From Rhizobium sp. Root1220 (GTDB taxonomy: Bacteria; Pseudomonadota; Alphaproteobacteria; Rhizobiales; Rhizobiaceae): 64,000 nt of DNA. This document shows, piece after piece, positions 50,333 to 58,992 of this stretch; position 1 is the stretch's first letter; every line of letters starts with the position of its first letter. The DNA is taken from assembly GCF_001426265.1 (NCBI RefSeq), contig NZ_LMDG01000033.1:248001-312000 (forward strand). Direction: 5' to 3'. Made by a program: the position numbers and the translations under genes. A model generated the notes under the pieces. It saw only the letters and a list, made by a program, of their open reading frames with translations. It was not told the origin of the DNA and searched no databases.

Positions 50333-50632
50333 CTACTCCTCGTTGGACCGGAAGATCGAATTGCGTCCGCGATTGCGGGCGGAACGCGTCAGGTGATCCG
50401 ACGGATCCTCAAAGAAGGTCGAGGCCAGGAAGGCGGAGGTCAGGTCGGTCTTGGAAAGACCGATGTCCCTCAGTTGATAGTCGTCGAGCTCGTGTAGCCG
50501 GTTGATCTCCATACGGTTGCGGAACACGCGCAGTACGGATGCCAGCGTTGCAAAGCCATTGAAGAGACGCTGTGTGTACGTCGCCGATGCATGGCTGCAG
50601 TCGAGTTCTAATATCCGGTCTGTCGTGCGCAT
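50333..50632 (-). CDS. DUF1127 domain protein
   Basis: A 99-residue protein with the DUF1127/YjiS signature NRMEINRLHELDDYQLRDIGLSKTDL at about residues 39-64. Such small basic proteins are common in rhizobia. Some act in phosphate or stress responses and RNA binding, but this one's role is unknown. It is divergent from a LysR gene across 203 bases that hold both promoters, and it has its own terminator. Confidence 0.88.
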   Translation of the reverse strand: MRTTDRILELDCSHASATYTQRLFNGFATLASVLRVFRNRMEINRLHELDDYQLRDIGLSKTDLTSAFLASTFFEDPSDHLTRSARNRGRNSIFRSNEE

Positions 50633-50835
50633 GGGATGATCCTTTCATTGGCGCGCAACAACCCACCCTCCCCGCGAGGTCATGCGGGTAGGAGCAAGGT
50701 TGAAATCGGAGCGGACAGGCAGGGGCGTCTGTCCTTCACTTTGATTGATTTGCACCCCGAAAATGCCAAACACCTATTGATCAGTCCAACGAATGTTTCT
50801 AATGATTATCATCAGAGATTGTTATAGGTGAGATC

Positions 50836-51792
50836 ATGGCCGCGCCTCTAGACATAGATCAGTTGCAGACCTTCATCGCAATTGTCGACTCCGGCAGCTT
50901 CACCAAGGCCGCCGACAGGGTCTACAAGACGCAGTCAGCCGTCTCCATGCAGATGCGGCGTCTTGAGGAGCGGATCGGCAAGCAGCTTTTCATCAAGGAC
51001 GGGCGCGGCAACCGGCTGACCACCGAGGGCGAGAAGCTGCTGAACTACGCGCGGCGCATGATTAGGCTCAACAACGAGGCGATCGCGGCTTTCGACGACA
51101 ACCGCCTTGAGGGAACGCTGCGCATCGGCACCCCGGACGACTACGCCGACCGATACATGCCGGAGATCATCGGCAGGTTTGCGAAGACGCATCCGAATGT
51201 CGAGCTTTATATCGTCTGCGAACCGTCAGTCGACCTTGCCGAGCGCATGCACCGTGGCGAGCTAGACATCGCGCTGGTGACGCATAACCCGCGCGAGCGC
51301 ATGTCCGACGTCGTCAGAACGGAACCGCTCTGCTGGGTGGGATCGGCCAACCATCCGATCCGCGACGATGCACCGGTGCCGCTTGCCGTCGGTCGCCGTG
51401 ATTGCCAATGGCGCCAGCTGGCCTGCTCGGCACTCGACGCCGTCGGCCGCGAACACCAGATCCTGTTCACCAGCTGGTCTTGCACCGTCGTCGCTGCCGC
51501 CGTTCTCGCCGGCATGGCTGTGTCCGTCATGCCGGAATCGGCATTGCGGACCGGCATGAAGGTGCTGAGCCAGGCGGACGGGTTCCCTGCTCTGCCCCCG
51601 GTCCAGATCGGCATCATGAAGCGGCCTGGCGTTTCGATCTCGCTGATGAACGCCATCACGGCGCACATCACAGCCTGCCTCGACAACATCACGCCTGCCG
51701 TGGTCGACGACAATCTCGAGCCAGACGTCAAGAACGCCTACGGGCGCCTTCAGCCTCGGCTCAAGGTCGGAAATGCGGTACCAAGCTGGTAA
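50836..51792 (+). CDS. LysR-family transcriptional regulator (LrhA-like)
   Basis: A 318-residue LysR-type regulator. The helix-turn-helix reads LDIDQLQTFIAIVDSGSFTKAADRVY, then TQSAVSMQMRRLEERIG. The effector domain starts near 93. Six Cys residues (about 128, 166, 190, 197, 216, 281) are present, more than in most LysR proteins. Its N-terminus resembles rhizobial LrhA/LsrB-type regulators, which respond to oxidative stress and control glutathione genes, but I cannot confirm orthology. It is divergent from the DUF1127 gene. Confidence 0.88.
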   Translation: MAAPLDIDQLQTFIAIVDSGSFTKAADRVYKTQSAVSMQMRRLEERIGKQLFIKDGRGNRLTTEGEKLLNYARRMIRLNNEAIAAFDDNRLEGTLRIGTPDDYADRYMPEIIGRFAKTHPNVELYIVCEPSVDLAERMHRGELDIALVTHNPRERMSDVVRTEPLCWVGSANHPIRDDAPVPLAVGRRDCQWRQLACSALDAVGREHQILFTSWSCTVVAAAVLAGMAVSVMPESALRTGMKVLSQADGFPALPPVQIGIMKRPGVSISLMNAITAHITACLDNITPAVVDDNLEPDVKNAYGRLQPRLKVGNAVPSW

Positions 51793-51795
51793 GCG

Positions 51796-52440
51796 TCAGG
51801 CAGGTACGGCCGAGAAAAAGGAGGTGCGGATCACGCGCTTCCACTCATCCAGAATGCGCCGGGCGAACGAGGCTTCGCTAACGACGGCAAGCCGGATCGA
51901 AGCACCGAGCAGGTGACTGAACAGGTACGTGCGGGCCTCCATGTCAGCCGCCGTCAATTCCGGCGCGATGCGCCGCACGGTGTCGTGGAAAATGCCGGCG
52001 ATACGGCTGCTGTGCTCGATGTTCAGCCGCGACAGGTCCTGGTCCGTCTCGATTCCCGCCCAGATGGCGAGATAGGCGGCATCGTTGCGGTAGTCATCAT
52101 AGTGCCAGTCGATCGTTGCCGCGAGCACTTCGAGCGCATGTTCAACGGAGTGAACGACTGCAAAGGCTTCGGCAATACGCGCCTGGATGGCCGAAGCATG
52201 CCGATCGAAGAGAGCTTTGACGATGGCAGCCTTTTCAGGAAAATACTGGTAGACGGAGCCGATCGGCACCTTGGCTGCGACGGCGAGTTCCGTCATTCGC
52301 ATGGCGCTCACGCCTTTTTCAGCGATCAATCCCGCCGCAGCGGACAGGATGAGATCCAGTCTCTGGATACTGCGTTCCTGTTTCGGCTTCCTGCGGAGGC
52401 CAATGCGATCCGAACTCCCGACGCTCATGTCGTTCCCCAT
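51796..52440 (-). CDS. TetR-family transcriptional regulator
   Basis: A 214-residue regulator. The N-terminal TetR DNA-binding domain spans about residues 20-70: RLDLILSAAAGLIAEKGVSAMRMTELAVAAKVPIGSVYQYFPEKAAIV. The C-terminal ligand domain is alpha-helical. Start is ATG at 52440 or, with better spacing of GGGGAA, ATG at 52428. It is convergent with the LysR gene (three bases apart) and lies downstream of katA's terminator on the same strand. Target unknown. Confidence 0.88.
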   Translation of the reverse strand: MGNDMSVGSSDRIGLRRKPKQERSIQRLDLILSAAAGLIAEKGVSAMRMTELAVAAKVPIGSVYQYFPEKAAIVKALFDRHASAIQARIAEAFAVVHSVEHALEVLAATIDWHYDDYRNDAAYLAIWAGIETDQDLSRLNIEHSSRIAGIFHDTVRRIAPELTAADMEARTYLFSHLLGASIRLAVVSEASFARRILDEWKRVIRTSFFSAVPA

Positions 52441-52559
52441 CCTCTTTTTCGCGGCGCGGACGATCGCTCAAACCGGCGCTTTTGGCCGATATGACATGCA
52501 GGTCTTCATGGTGGGTAAACGAGAAGGATCGGATTTTAACGATCACGAAAAGCATAAAC

Positions 52560-52584
52560 AAATCGGGGCGATACGCCCCGATTT
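52560..52584 (-). terminator. Rho-independent terminator of katA
   Basis: AAATCGGGGCG, three-base loop, CGCCCCGATTT is a perfect 11-base stem 20 bases past the katA stop. On the minus strand it is followed by the T-rich GTTTATGCTTTTCG. It separates katA from the tetR-family gene. Confidence 0.88.
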
Positions 52585-52604
52585 GGTCGTTCCGGATGCG
52601 GAAA

Positions 52605-54101
52605 CTATTCAGCTGCGGTCGGCTGCGCGCTGATCGTATCGACCTTGTAGCCGTGCTGCTTGCCGAGAGCTGCGCGCACACCTGATTCGTAGTCCGGATG
52701 AACCAGCTTGAAGTGGGCGAGCTGCCGCTCGACGATGTGGCCCGGGACGCCGCCCATTGCCGCAGCGACGTTGGAGAACAGGCGTCCCTTCTGATCGGTA
52801 TCGAACAGATTGAAGAGCGCTCGCACCTGTCCGTAATCATCGTTGCCTTCCCGATGATTGTAGCGATCCACGTCACCGCTTACCTTCAGCGGCGGCTCCT
52901 TGGCCGACTTGTCCTCAAATGGGCTGCCATTGACGCTGTTCGGCTCGTAGTAGGCGTCAGGGTTTCCGCTGCGAATGCCGCCATATGTGTTCATCTGGCC
53001 ATCGCGGTGATAGTGGTGAACAGGGCATTTCGGCTGGTTGACAGGAATGTTCTCATAGTGCGTTCCAAGCCGATGGCGATGCGCGTCGGCATAGGAGAAA
53101 ACACGGGCCTGCAGCATCTTGTCCGGCGAATGGCTGATGCCAGGGACGATGTTCGACGGCGAGAATGCAGCCTGTTCGATTTCCGCGAAATAGTTCTCGG
53201 CGTTGCGGTTCAGCTCCATCACACCGATATCAATCGGCGGGAATTCGCTGTGCGGCCAGACCTTCGTGAGATCGAACGGGTTATAGGAAGTCCTCTCGGC
53301 TTCCGCTTCCGTCATGACCTGAACCTGCACCTTCCAGCGCGGGAATACGCCCTTGTCGATGCCGCCGAAAAGGGCTTCCTGGTAGCTCTCGCGGGTCTTG
53401 CCGATCAGGCTTTCACCTTCGGCGTTTGTATAGTGCTTGTGGCCCTGCTGGGTCTTGAAATGGAACTTCACCCAATAGCGCTCGCCGGCGTCGTTCCAGA
53501 AGGAGTAGGTGTGCGAGCCGTAGCCGTTCATGTGCATCGGATCGATCGGCAGGCCACGGTCCGACATCAGGATGGTGACCTGATGCAGGCTTTCCGGCGA
53601 CAGCGACCAGAAATCCCACATGGCGGTTGCCGAGCGAAGGTTGGTCTTCGGATGACGCTTCTGCGTGTGGATGAAATCCGGGAATTTCAGGGGATCGCGA
53701 ACGAAGAACACCGGCGTATTGTTGCCAACGAGGTCCCAGTTGCCGTCGCCGGTATAGAATTTCAGTGCGAAGCCGCGAACGTCGCGCTCGGCGTCGGCAG
53801 CGCCCATTTCACCGGCGACCGTGGAGAAGCGCGCAAGCATGGGCGTAACCGCACCCGGCTGCAGACAGCTTGCCTTGGTGTATTTCGAAATATCGCCTGA
53901 TATCGTCAGCGTGCCGAATGCGCCCCAGCCCTTGGCGTGGACGACGCGTTCGGGAATGCGCTCGCGGTTCTGGTGCGCTAGCTTCTCAAGCAACTGATAG
54001 TCCTGCATCATGATCCCGCCGCGCGGACCGGCGGTGATGGAGTTCTGATTGTCAGGGACTGGTGAACCAGCCGTCGTCGTCAAAGTCGGGCGATCGGACA
54101 T
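52605..54101 (-). CDS. katA: Monofunctional heme catalase
   Basis: Decomposes hydrogen peroxide. The 498-residue small-subunit catalase has the distal His in RVVHAKGWGAFG, the Asn in DLVGNNTPVFFVRDP, and the proximal heme-ligand Tyr in RVFSYADAHRHRLG. The conserved DFWSLSPESLHQV segment is also present. I chose the ATG at 54101 because AAGGAGGAT lies directly upstream; an ATG five codons earlier overlaps that site. It is divergent from oxyR, as in other rhizobia, and has its own terminator. It is probably induced by peroxide through OxyR. Confidence 0.97.
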   Translation of the reverse strand: MSDRPTLTTTAGSPVPDNQNSITAGPRGGIMMQDYQLLEKLAHQNRERIPERVVHAKGWGAFGTLTISGDISKYTKASCLQPGAVTPMLARFSTVAGEMGAADAERDVRGFALKFYTGDGNWDLVGNNTPVFFVRDPLKFPDFIHTQKRHPKTNLRSATAMWDFWSLSPESLHQVTILMSDRGLPIDPMHMNGYGSHTYSFWNDAGERYWVKFHFKTQQGHKHYTNAEGESLIGKTRESYQEALFGGIDKGVFPRWKVQVQVMTEAEAERTSYNPFDLTKVWPHSEFPPIDIGVMELNRNAENYFAEIEQAAFSPSNIVPGISHSPDKMLQARVFSYADAHRHRLGTHYENIPVNQPKCPVHHYHRDGQMNTYGGIRSGNPDAYYEPNSVNGSPFEDKSAKEPPLKVSGDVDRYNHREGNDDYGQVRALFNLFDTDQKGRLFSNVAAAMGGVPGHIVERQLAHFKLVHPDYESGVRAALGKQHGYKVDTISAQPTAAE

Positions 54102-54223
54102 GAAATCCTCCTTCATGAAATGGCCAGGGAAAGCGTCGTTGGCTCTCGACCATGCAGTTTTCCCATTGACCTTCGATAATTTCCAATCGTATTTATTGTG
54201 AACTTCGATCGGAAAAACCTATC
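54102..54223. promoter_or_regulatory. katA-oxyR divergent promoter and likely OxyR-binding region
   Basis: The 122 bases between the two starts contain two spaced inverted elements. One is CGAT-N8-ATCG at 54174-54189. The other is CGAT-N11-ATCG at 54206-54224, overlapping the oxyR start. They lie in an AT-rich patch (AATTTCC, TATTTATTGTG). LysR-type proteins bind such T-N11-A elements. Assignment to OxyR is by position. Confidence 0.55.
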
Positions 54224-55123
54224 GTGCTGACCCTTCGACAAATGCGCTACTTCGATGCGCTCGCGACCACTAGGCATTTCGGCCGAGCCGCCGAAATGGT
54301 GCACATCAGCCAGCCCGCGCTTTCCGCCCAGATCATGGAGATGGAAGAATACCTCGGCGCAAGACTGGTGGAACGGACGCGGCACAACACCATCTTGACG
54401 CCGAAAGGCGAAGAGGTGCTTCATCATGTCAGGTCGATACTGCATCAGGTCGATCTGCTGGAGCAGACGGCACGACAGGGCGGCGGCACACTGGAGGGAT
54501 TGATCCGCATCGGGATTATTCCGACGGTGGCACCCTATCTGGTACCGCAATTCGTCCCGCATCTCCGCAACACCTATCCGACCGTCGAAGTCGAATTGAG
54601 AGAAGCCGTCACCGATCGCCTCATGGCTGACCTTTCCGTGGGCAAGCTCGATGCTGTCATCGCGGCCCTGCCCCTCGACATCGAGGGCATCCAGACCCGA
54701 CCACTCTTTACCGATAGATTCTTCATGGCCGTGGCAGAAAACGGCGACAACGTTCTCATGTCGCCGCTCACGGAGCACGAGGTGAACGTCGATCGCCTGC
54801 TGCTGCTTGAGGAAGGTCACTGCCTGCGGGACCAGGCGCTCGCCGTCTGCAGCGCGGGCAAGCGCAGCCTTGTCAATTTCGGCGCGACGTCGATGGCCAC
54901 CCTCTTGCAGATGGTGTCGCACGACATGGGGATGACGCTGATCCCGGAGATGGCGATCGCCACCGAGACCAGCCGCAATTCGATCCGCATCGTGCCTTTT
55001 GCCGATCCGCAGCCCTTGCGCGAAATCGGCCTCGCCTGGCGGCGAAGCAATCACCGTGGCAAGGAGATGGAGGCGCTGGCGGAAGCGATCATAGCCGTCG
55101 CCCCCGCCCCCCACGCCGCCTGA
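54224..55123 (+). CDS. oxyR: Peroxide-sensing regulator OxyR
   Basis: A 299-residue LysR-type regulator with helix-turn-helix MRYFDALATTRHFGRAAEM, then SQPALSAQIMEMEEYLGARL. The redox-active Cys pair is EEGHCLRDQALAVC (Cys200 and Cys209, nine apart), matching Cys199/Cys208 of E. coli OxyR, where oxidation forms the activating disulfide. The start is GTG, preceded by CGGAAA. It is divergent from katA and abuts the convergent dienelactone hydrolase gene with no gap (TGATCA). Confidence 0.96.
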   Translation: MLTLRQMRYFDALATTRHFGRAAEMVHISQPALSAQIMEMEEYLGARLVERTRHNTILTPKGEEVLHHVRSILHQVDLLEQTARQGGGTLEGLIRIGIIPTVAPYLVPQFVPHLRNTYPTVEVELREAVTDRLMADLSVGKLDAVIAALPLDIEGIQTRPLFTDRFFMAVAENGDNVLMSPLTEHEVNVDRLLLLEEGHCLRDQALAVCSAGKRSLVNFGATSMATLLQMVSHDMGMTLIPEMAIATETSRNSIRIVPFADPQPLREIGLAWRRSNHRGKEMEALAEAIIAVAPAPHAA

Positions 55124-55999
55124 TCAAGACAGGTTCTTCTTGAGAAACGCGATCGTACGGCTCCAGGCAAGATCCGCCGCCTTCTTATCGTAGCGGGCGG
55201 CCGAGGTGTCGTTGTTGAAGGCATGGTTGGCGCCGTCATAGATAAACACCTGGAAGTCCTTGCCGTCTGCCTTGAGCGCCGCCTCGTAGGCGGCGATACC
55301 GGCGTTGATGCGCTCGTCCAAACCGCCGTAGTGCAACATCATTGCGGCCTTGATTTTCGGCACCTCCGCCGCGTCGGGCTGGGCTCCGTAGTAGGCAACG
55401 CCTGCCTTTAGTTCCGGAGAATTAATCGCAAGGCTGTTTACCAGCCCGCCGCCCCAGCAGAAGCCTATCGCACCAACCTTGCCGTTCGTCGCATCCAGCT
55501 TGGAGAGATAGAGCAAACTCGCCTCGGCATTGGCGACAGTCGCGGCGCGATCCAGCTTGCCGAACATGTCGCGGGCCTGATCCTCATTCTCCGGCGTCCC
55601 GCCAAGCGGAGAAAGAAAGTCCGGCGCGAGCGCGACGAATCCCTCGAGCGCCATGCGGCGCGCCACGTCGCGGATATGCGGATTGAGGCCGCGATTTTCA
55701 TGGATGACGATAACGGCGCCAAGCTTCCCCGAAGCGTCTTTCGGTTCGACGAGGTACCCCCGCATTTCACCGCCGCTGCCAGGGTAGGTGACATCCTTGG
55801 CCGTCAGGCGGTCATCCGCCGCGGATACAATCTCCGCGCTGGCCTTGTTGGCAGCGAGCAGAGGCGCGATCACAGCCGCAGCACCCGCCGAGCCTGCGAG
55901 CTTCGTCAGCTTGTCCATGAAATTCCGTCGGTCGAGTGTGAGATGGGTGTACTCGTCGTAGGCGTTGATCATCGCCTGCGTGATTTCCGGCTTGCTCAT
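55124..55999 (-). CDS. Dienelactone hydrolase family protein with twin-arginine-like leader
   Basis: A 291-residue alpha/beta hydrolase of the dienelactone hydrolase (carboxymethylenebutenolidase) family. The catalytic Cys is in GFCWGGG near 180 and the catalytic His in YDGANHAFN near 260; the Asp is likely in MLHYGGLDERIN. The N-terminus has DRRNFMDKL near 23-31 followed by a hydrophobic Ala-rich stretch, which resembles a Tat signal though it is set in from the start. The ATG at 55999 is preceded by AGAGGAGG. Actual substrate unknown. Confidence 0.88.
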   Translation of the reverse strand: MSKPEITQAMINAYDEYTHLTLDRRNFMDKLTKLAGSAGAAAVIAPLLAANKASAEIVSAADDRLTAKDVTYPGSGGEMRGYLVEPKDASGKLGAVIVIHENRGLNPHIRDVARRMALEGFVALAPDFLSPLGGTPENEDQARDMFGKLDRAATVANAEASLLYLSKLDATNGKVGAIGFCWGGGLVNSLAINSPELKAGVAYYGAQPDAAEVPKIKAAMMLHYGGLDERINAGIAAYEAALKADGKDFQVFIYDGANHAFNNDTSAARYDKKAADLAWSRTIAFLKKNLS

Positions 56000-56115
56000 T
56001 TCAGCCTCCTCTTCCCTGCCCAGGGTTTTCGCCTGCGGAAAAACATAGGACAGTGGCCGGTAACACAGGAGGTAACACAGGAACAAAACTGCGTTACTTC
56101 CCGCTGACAGAAGCT

Positions 56116-56547
56116 CTAACCGTTCGGGAAGGTCATCCAGACGGCAAGCCAGACCCACATGGCACCGAGAACGATATAGCCCGCGGCAAAGAGCGGGCTG
56201 CGATAGCGGATGCGGTTGCTGGTGACGTGAATGAACGCATGGGCGTAGCGCAGCGCCACGAAGATCCACGCGAGGACCAACGCAACAATGTTGTCGGCCT
56301 CGGTGATATAGAGGAGGATGCAGCAGGCGTAGAAGAGCACCGGCAGTTCGAACTGGTTCGCGATGCAGTTCTTGACGAAGAGGCTCTGCGGCGGTTCGTT
56401 GCGGTTTTCGCGGTAGTCCGAAACCCGGACGTTTCCCGCATCTACCATCCTTCGGCGACGGTAGCCGAGCAGTGCGTAGAGGACATAGACCAGCGCCACG
56501 TGGGCAACAATGGGCCAGAACATTTCATAGCCCGTCATTCCGCTCAT
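56116..56547 (-). CDS. MAPEG family membrane protein
   Basis: A 143-residue integral membrane protein with four membrane segments and the MAPEG hallmark NQFELPVLFYACCILLY. Family members act on glutathione conjugates and eicosanoid-type lipids; bacterial ones have unknown substrates. I chose the ATG at 56547 because GAGGAG is six bases upstream; an ATG two codons earlier abuts that site. It lies between the SDR gene and the DLH gene on the same strand. Confidence 0.88.
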   Translation of the reverse strand: MSGMTGYEMFWPIVAHVALVYVLYALLGYRRRRMVDAGNVRVSDYRENRNEPPQSLFVKNCIANQFELPVLFYACCILLYITEADNIVALVLAWIFVALRYAHAFIHVTSNRIRYRSPLFAAGYIVLGAMWVWLAVWMTFPNG

Positions 56548-56616
56548 GGTCATCTCCTCGCTGCTTCTGCTTTGATTTCAGAGCAGTAGCGGAAAAGATC
56601 CGGCCTTGCCAGTCCA

Positions 56617-56648
56617 ACGCCCGCCGCGAAATGCATCGCGACGGGCGT
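56617..56648 (-). terminator. Hairpin after the SDR gene
   Basis: ACGCCCG, then CGCGA, loop AATGCA, TCGCG and CGGGCGT form a 7+5 base stem with one C/A mismatch, seven bases past the SDR stop. No T-run follows. Confidence 0.45.
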
Positions 56649-56654
56649 GCTTGA

Positions 56655-57410
56655 TCAGACCTGTGCGATGCCGCCATCGGCAAAGAGTTCGGCGCCGGTT
56701 ACAAAGCTCGATTCATCCGAGGCGAGGAAAAGGGCGGCGGCGGCGATCTCCTCGGCGCGACCCACGCGACCCATCGGAACCTGCGAACCGAGATAGTCAA
56801 GCAGGCCCTGCTGCTGCGCCTTGTCCTTGCCGGCGAGTTCGACCAGCCCGGTCGTTTCGGTCGGGCCCGGGCTCAGCGTGTTGATACGGATGCCGCGATC
56901 CTTCAGGTCGAGGATCCAGTTGCGCGCGAAGTTGCGGATCGCCGCCTTGGAGGCGGCGTAGACGCTGAATGCCGGCGTGCCTGTAGCGCCTGCGGTCGAG
57001 CCGGTCAGGATGACCGACGAGCCGTTGCCGAGCAACGGAAGTGCGGTCTGTACGGTAAACAGCACGCCCTTCACATTGCGGTTGAACGTGTCATCAAACT
57101 GCTCTTCGGTGATCTGGCCGATCGGCGCAAACGAACCACCGCCGGCATTCACGAACAGCACGTCGATACGGCCGGCTTCCGACCTTACGCGGTCGAAGAG
57201 ACGATCGAGATCGGCCTGCTTGGCGGAATCGGCCTGAATGCCAGTGACGTTGCCACCGATTTCGGCGACGGCCGCAGCCAGCACGTCGGCGCGACGGCCA
57301 GTGATGAAGAGCCGCGCGCCTTCGGCGGCGAAGCGCTTTGCGGTGGCAAGGCCGATGCCCGACGTGGCGCCGGTGATGACTGCGATCTTTCCATTCAGTC
57401 TCTGTGTCAT
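56655..57410 (-). CDS. Short-chain dehydrogenase/reductase
   Basis: A 251-residue classical SDR with the NAD(P)-binding TGATSGIG at about 14-21, NAG in VLFVNAGGG, catalytic Ser in LTGSTAGATG and the catalytic YxxxK in YAASK. The GRR after the second strand suggests NADPH preference. The C-terminal FVTGAELFADGGIAQV segment is typical of beta-ketoacyl-type SDRs. The gene is divergent from a LysR gene, its probable regulator. Substrate unknown. Confidence 0.93.
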   Translation of the reverse strand: MTQRLNGKIAVITGATSGIGLATAKRFAAEGARLFITGRRADVLAAAVAEIGGNVTGIQADSAKQADLDRLFDRVRSEAGRIDVLFVNAGGGSFAPIGQITEEQFDDTFNRNVKGVLFTVQTALPLLGNGSSVILTGSTAGATGTPAFSVYAASKAAIRNFARNWILDLKDRGIRINTLSPGPTETTGLVELAGKDKAQQQGLLDYLGSQVPMGRVGRAEEIAAAALFLASDESSFVTGAELFADGGIAQV

Positions 57411-57505
57411 TGTCGTCGTCTCCTGTTGTTCGACTGAGCAGGAGATATGGACGGCAGCATCGTTTCGGAATAGAACGGAATGAAAACCATCGTTGCATAA
57501 ATGAA

Positions 57506-58423
57506 ATGATGAAATTGCCGGATTTTGAAGGATTGGCGATGTTCGCGAAGGTGGCGGAGGAGCGATCCTTTGCCCGCGCGGCGAAGGCGCTCGGCGTGTC
57601 CGTCGCGACGGTATCCCGTGGCGTGACGCGACTGGAGGAACGGTTCGGCGCTCGGCTCTTCAATCGCACCTCGCGACAATTGGCGCTGACGGAATTCGGT
57701 CTCAGACTCGCCGACCGCGCTTCGCGGATCTATTCCGACGCTGAAGAAATAGAGAATGCCGCGCGCGAACTCTCAAGCCTGCCACGCGGGTTGATCCGGC
57801 TCGCGGCACCCATGACCTTTGGCGTTCATTGGGTGGCGCCGATTCTGCCCGACTTCTTCAGGCTTTATCCCGATATCAGCATCGACCTGCATATGAGCGA
57901 CGCCAGTGTCGATCTGGTGGCCGATGGTTTTGATGCGGCGCTTCGCATTGCCGTCCTGCCGGACTCGTCATTGGTGGCGCGGCGGCTGGCACCGGTCTCC
58001 CCCTTCATTCTGGCATCACCCGCCTATCTCGAAAAGTTCGGGTGTCCGAGCCATCCGCGTGAACTCGCCGCGCATCATTGCCTCGGCTATGCCTATCGTC
58101 CACGACAGGACATCTGGAGGTTCACGAACGCGGCGGGGGAGGAAGAGGTGGTGACGCCGACCGGCCCGCTGCGGGCAACCAACTCCGAGGCGCTGATCCC
58201 GATGGCCCTCAGCGGCCTCGGCATCTGCGAACTGCCGGAATTCATGGCAAGCGAGTATCTCGCCGACGGCCGCTTGAAAGCGATCCTGACGGATTGGAGC
58301 CTCCCCAAGGGGGCGCTTTATTTCGTGACCCCATCGGCGCGGGCAAGGCCGGCAAAGGTCGAGGTTCTGGCGGAATTCATGGCCGCACGGCTTTCCAATC
58401 CGCCGTGGCGGTGGCCGCGCTGA
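57506..58423 (+). CDS. LysR-family transcriptional regulator
   Basis: A 305-residue LysR-type regulator beginning MMKLPDFEGLAMFAKVAEERSF. The helix-turn-helix continues VSVATVSRGVTRLEERFGARL, and the effector domain begins near 90. It is divergent from the SDR gene (95-base gap), a frequent LysR-SDR pairing. Start chosen at the ATG-ATG pair at 57506; the ribosome-binding site is weak. It ends three bases before the convergent membrane-protein gene. Confidence 0.9.
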   Translation: MMKLPDFEGLAMFAKVAEERSFARAAKALGVSVATVSRGVTRLEERFGARLFNRTSRQLALTEFGLRLADRASRIYSDAEEIENAARELSSLPRGLIRLAAPMTFGVHWVAPILPDFFRLYPDISIDLHMSDASVDLVADGFDAALRIAVLPDSSLVARRLAPVSPFILASPAYLEKFGCPSHPRELAAHHCLGYAYRPRQDIWRFTNAAGEEEVVTPTGPLRATNSEALIPMALSGLGICELPEFMASEYLADGRLKAILTDWSLPKGALYFVTPSARARPAKVEVLAEFMAARLSNPPWRWPR

Positions 58424-58426
58424 TGC

Positions 58427-58990
58427 CTATCGTGTTTCCTGATCGCTCGGCGGCATCAGTCGAAAAATGGCGAAACGGACGATGACGATCAGGCAGATGA
58501 GGAGGCTGGCGAATTTCAGCCGCGTCATCCATGGCAATAGCTGCGCGGCGAGGTCGGCAGAACCGCTGTCGCCGAACGCGATCAGGCTCGATATGTTCTC
58601 GCCGTAGTCGGCAATGCCGTAGACGAACGGCAGCGCGTAGACGAGCTTGGCGACGAGCGGCGGAACCGGCCGGCCGAAATAGGAAACGTCGGACCGGAGC
58701 TTTATCAAAATGAGGAGTAACAAGGCCGTCAGAAGTGCCGGGAAAACCAGCTCAGGGCCGGAATACATCGCTCTCAGCAACCGGTCGGCGGTTTCGTTCT
58801 GGACGAGCAATCTCTGCATCCGCCCGACGGCCAGATCGTCGTAGCCGGCAAAATAAGTATCGAGGATTGCCAAGCCGGTTTCGTGCTTGAACGGAACGAC
58901 AAAACCGAATGTCGTCCATGCGAGCACACCGAGGCAGATGGCCGCGAGCAGCGCGATAATCCAGATCGGAATACGGCTGCCCGCGTTCAT
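58427..58990 (-). CDS. Membrane protein of unknown function downstream of guaB
   Basis: A 187-residue protein with about four hydrophobic segments (residues about 8-30, 80-98, 110-125 and 152-175). The first is followed by a roughly 45-residue non-membrane segment containing FAGYDDLAVGRMQ. It is separated from the guaB stop by two bases, so its ribosome-binding site lies inside guaB and the two are cotranscribed. I do not recognise the family. Confidence 0.8.
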   Translation of the reverse strand: MNAGSRIPIWIIALLAAICLGVLAWTTFGFVVPFKHETGLAILDTYFAGYDDLAVGRMQRLLVQNETADRLLRAMYSGPELVFPALLTALLLLILIKLRSDVSYFGRPVPPLVAKLVYALPFVYGIADYGENISSLIAFGDSGSADLAAQLLPWMTRLKFASLLICLIVIVRFAIFRLMPPSDQETR

Positions 58991-58992
58991 TC

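Noticed and set aside
52698..53900. 400-codon open frame opposite katA
   Set aside because: katA has complete catalase motifs on the minus strand; the opposite frame is a shadow.
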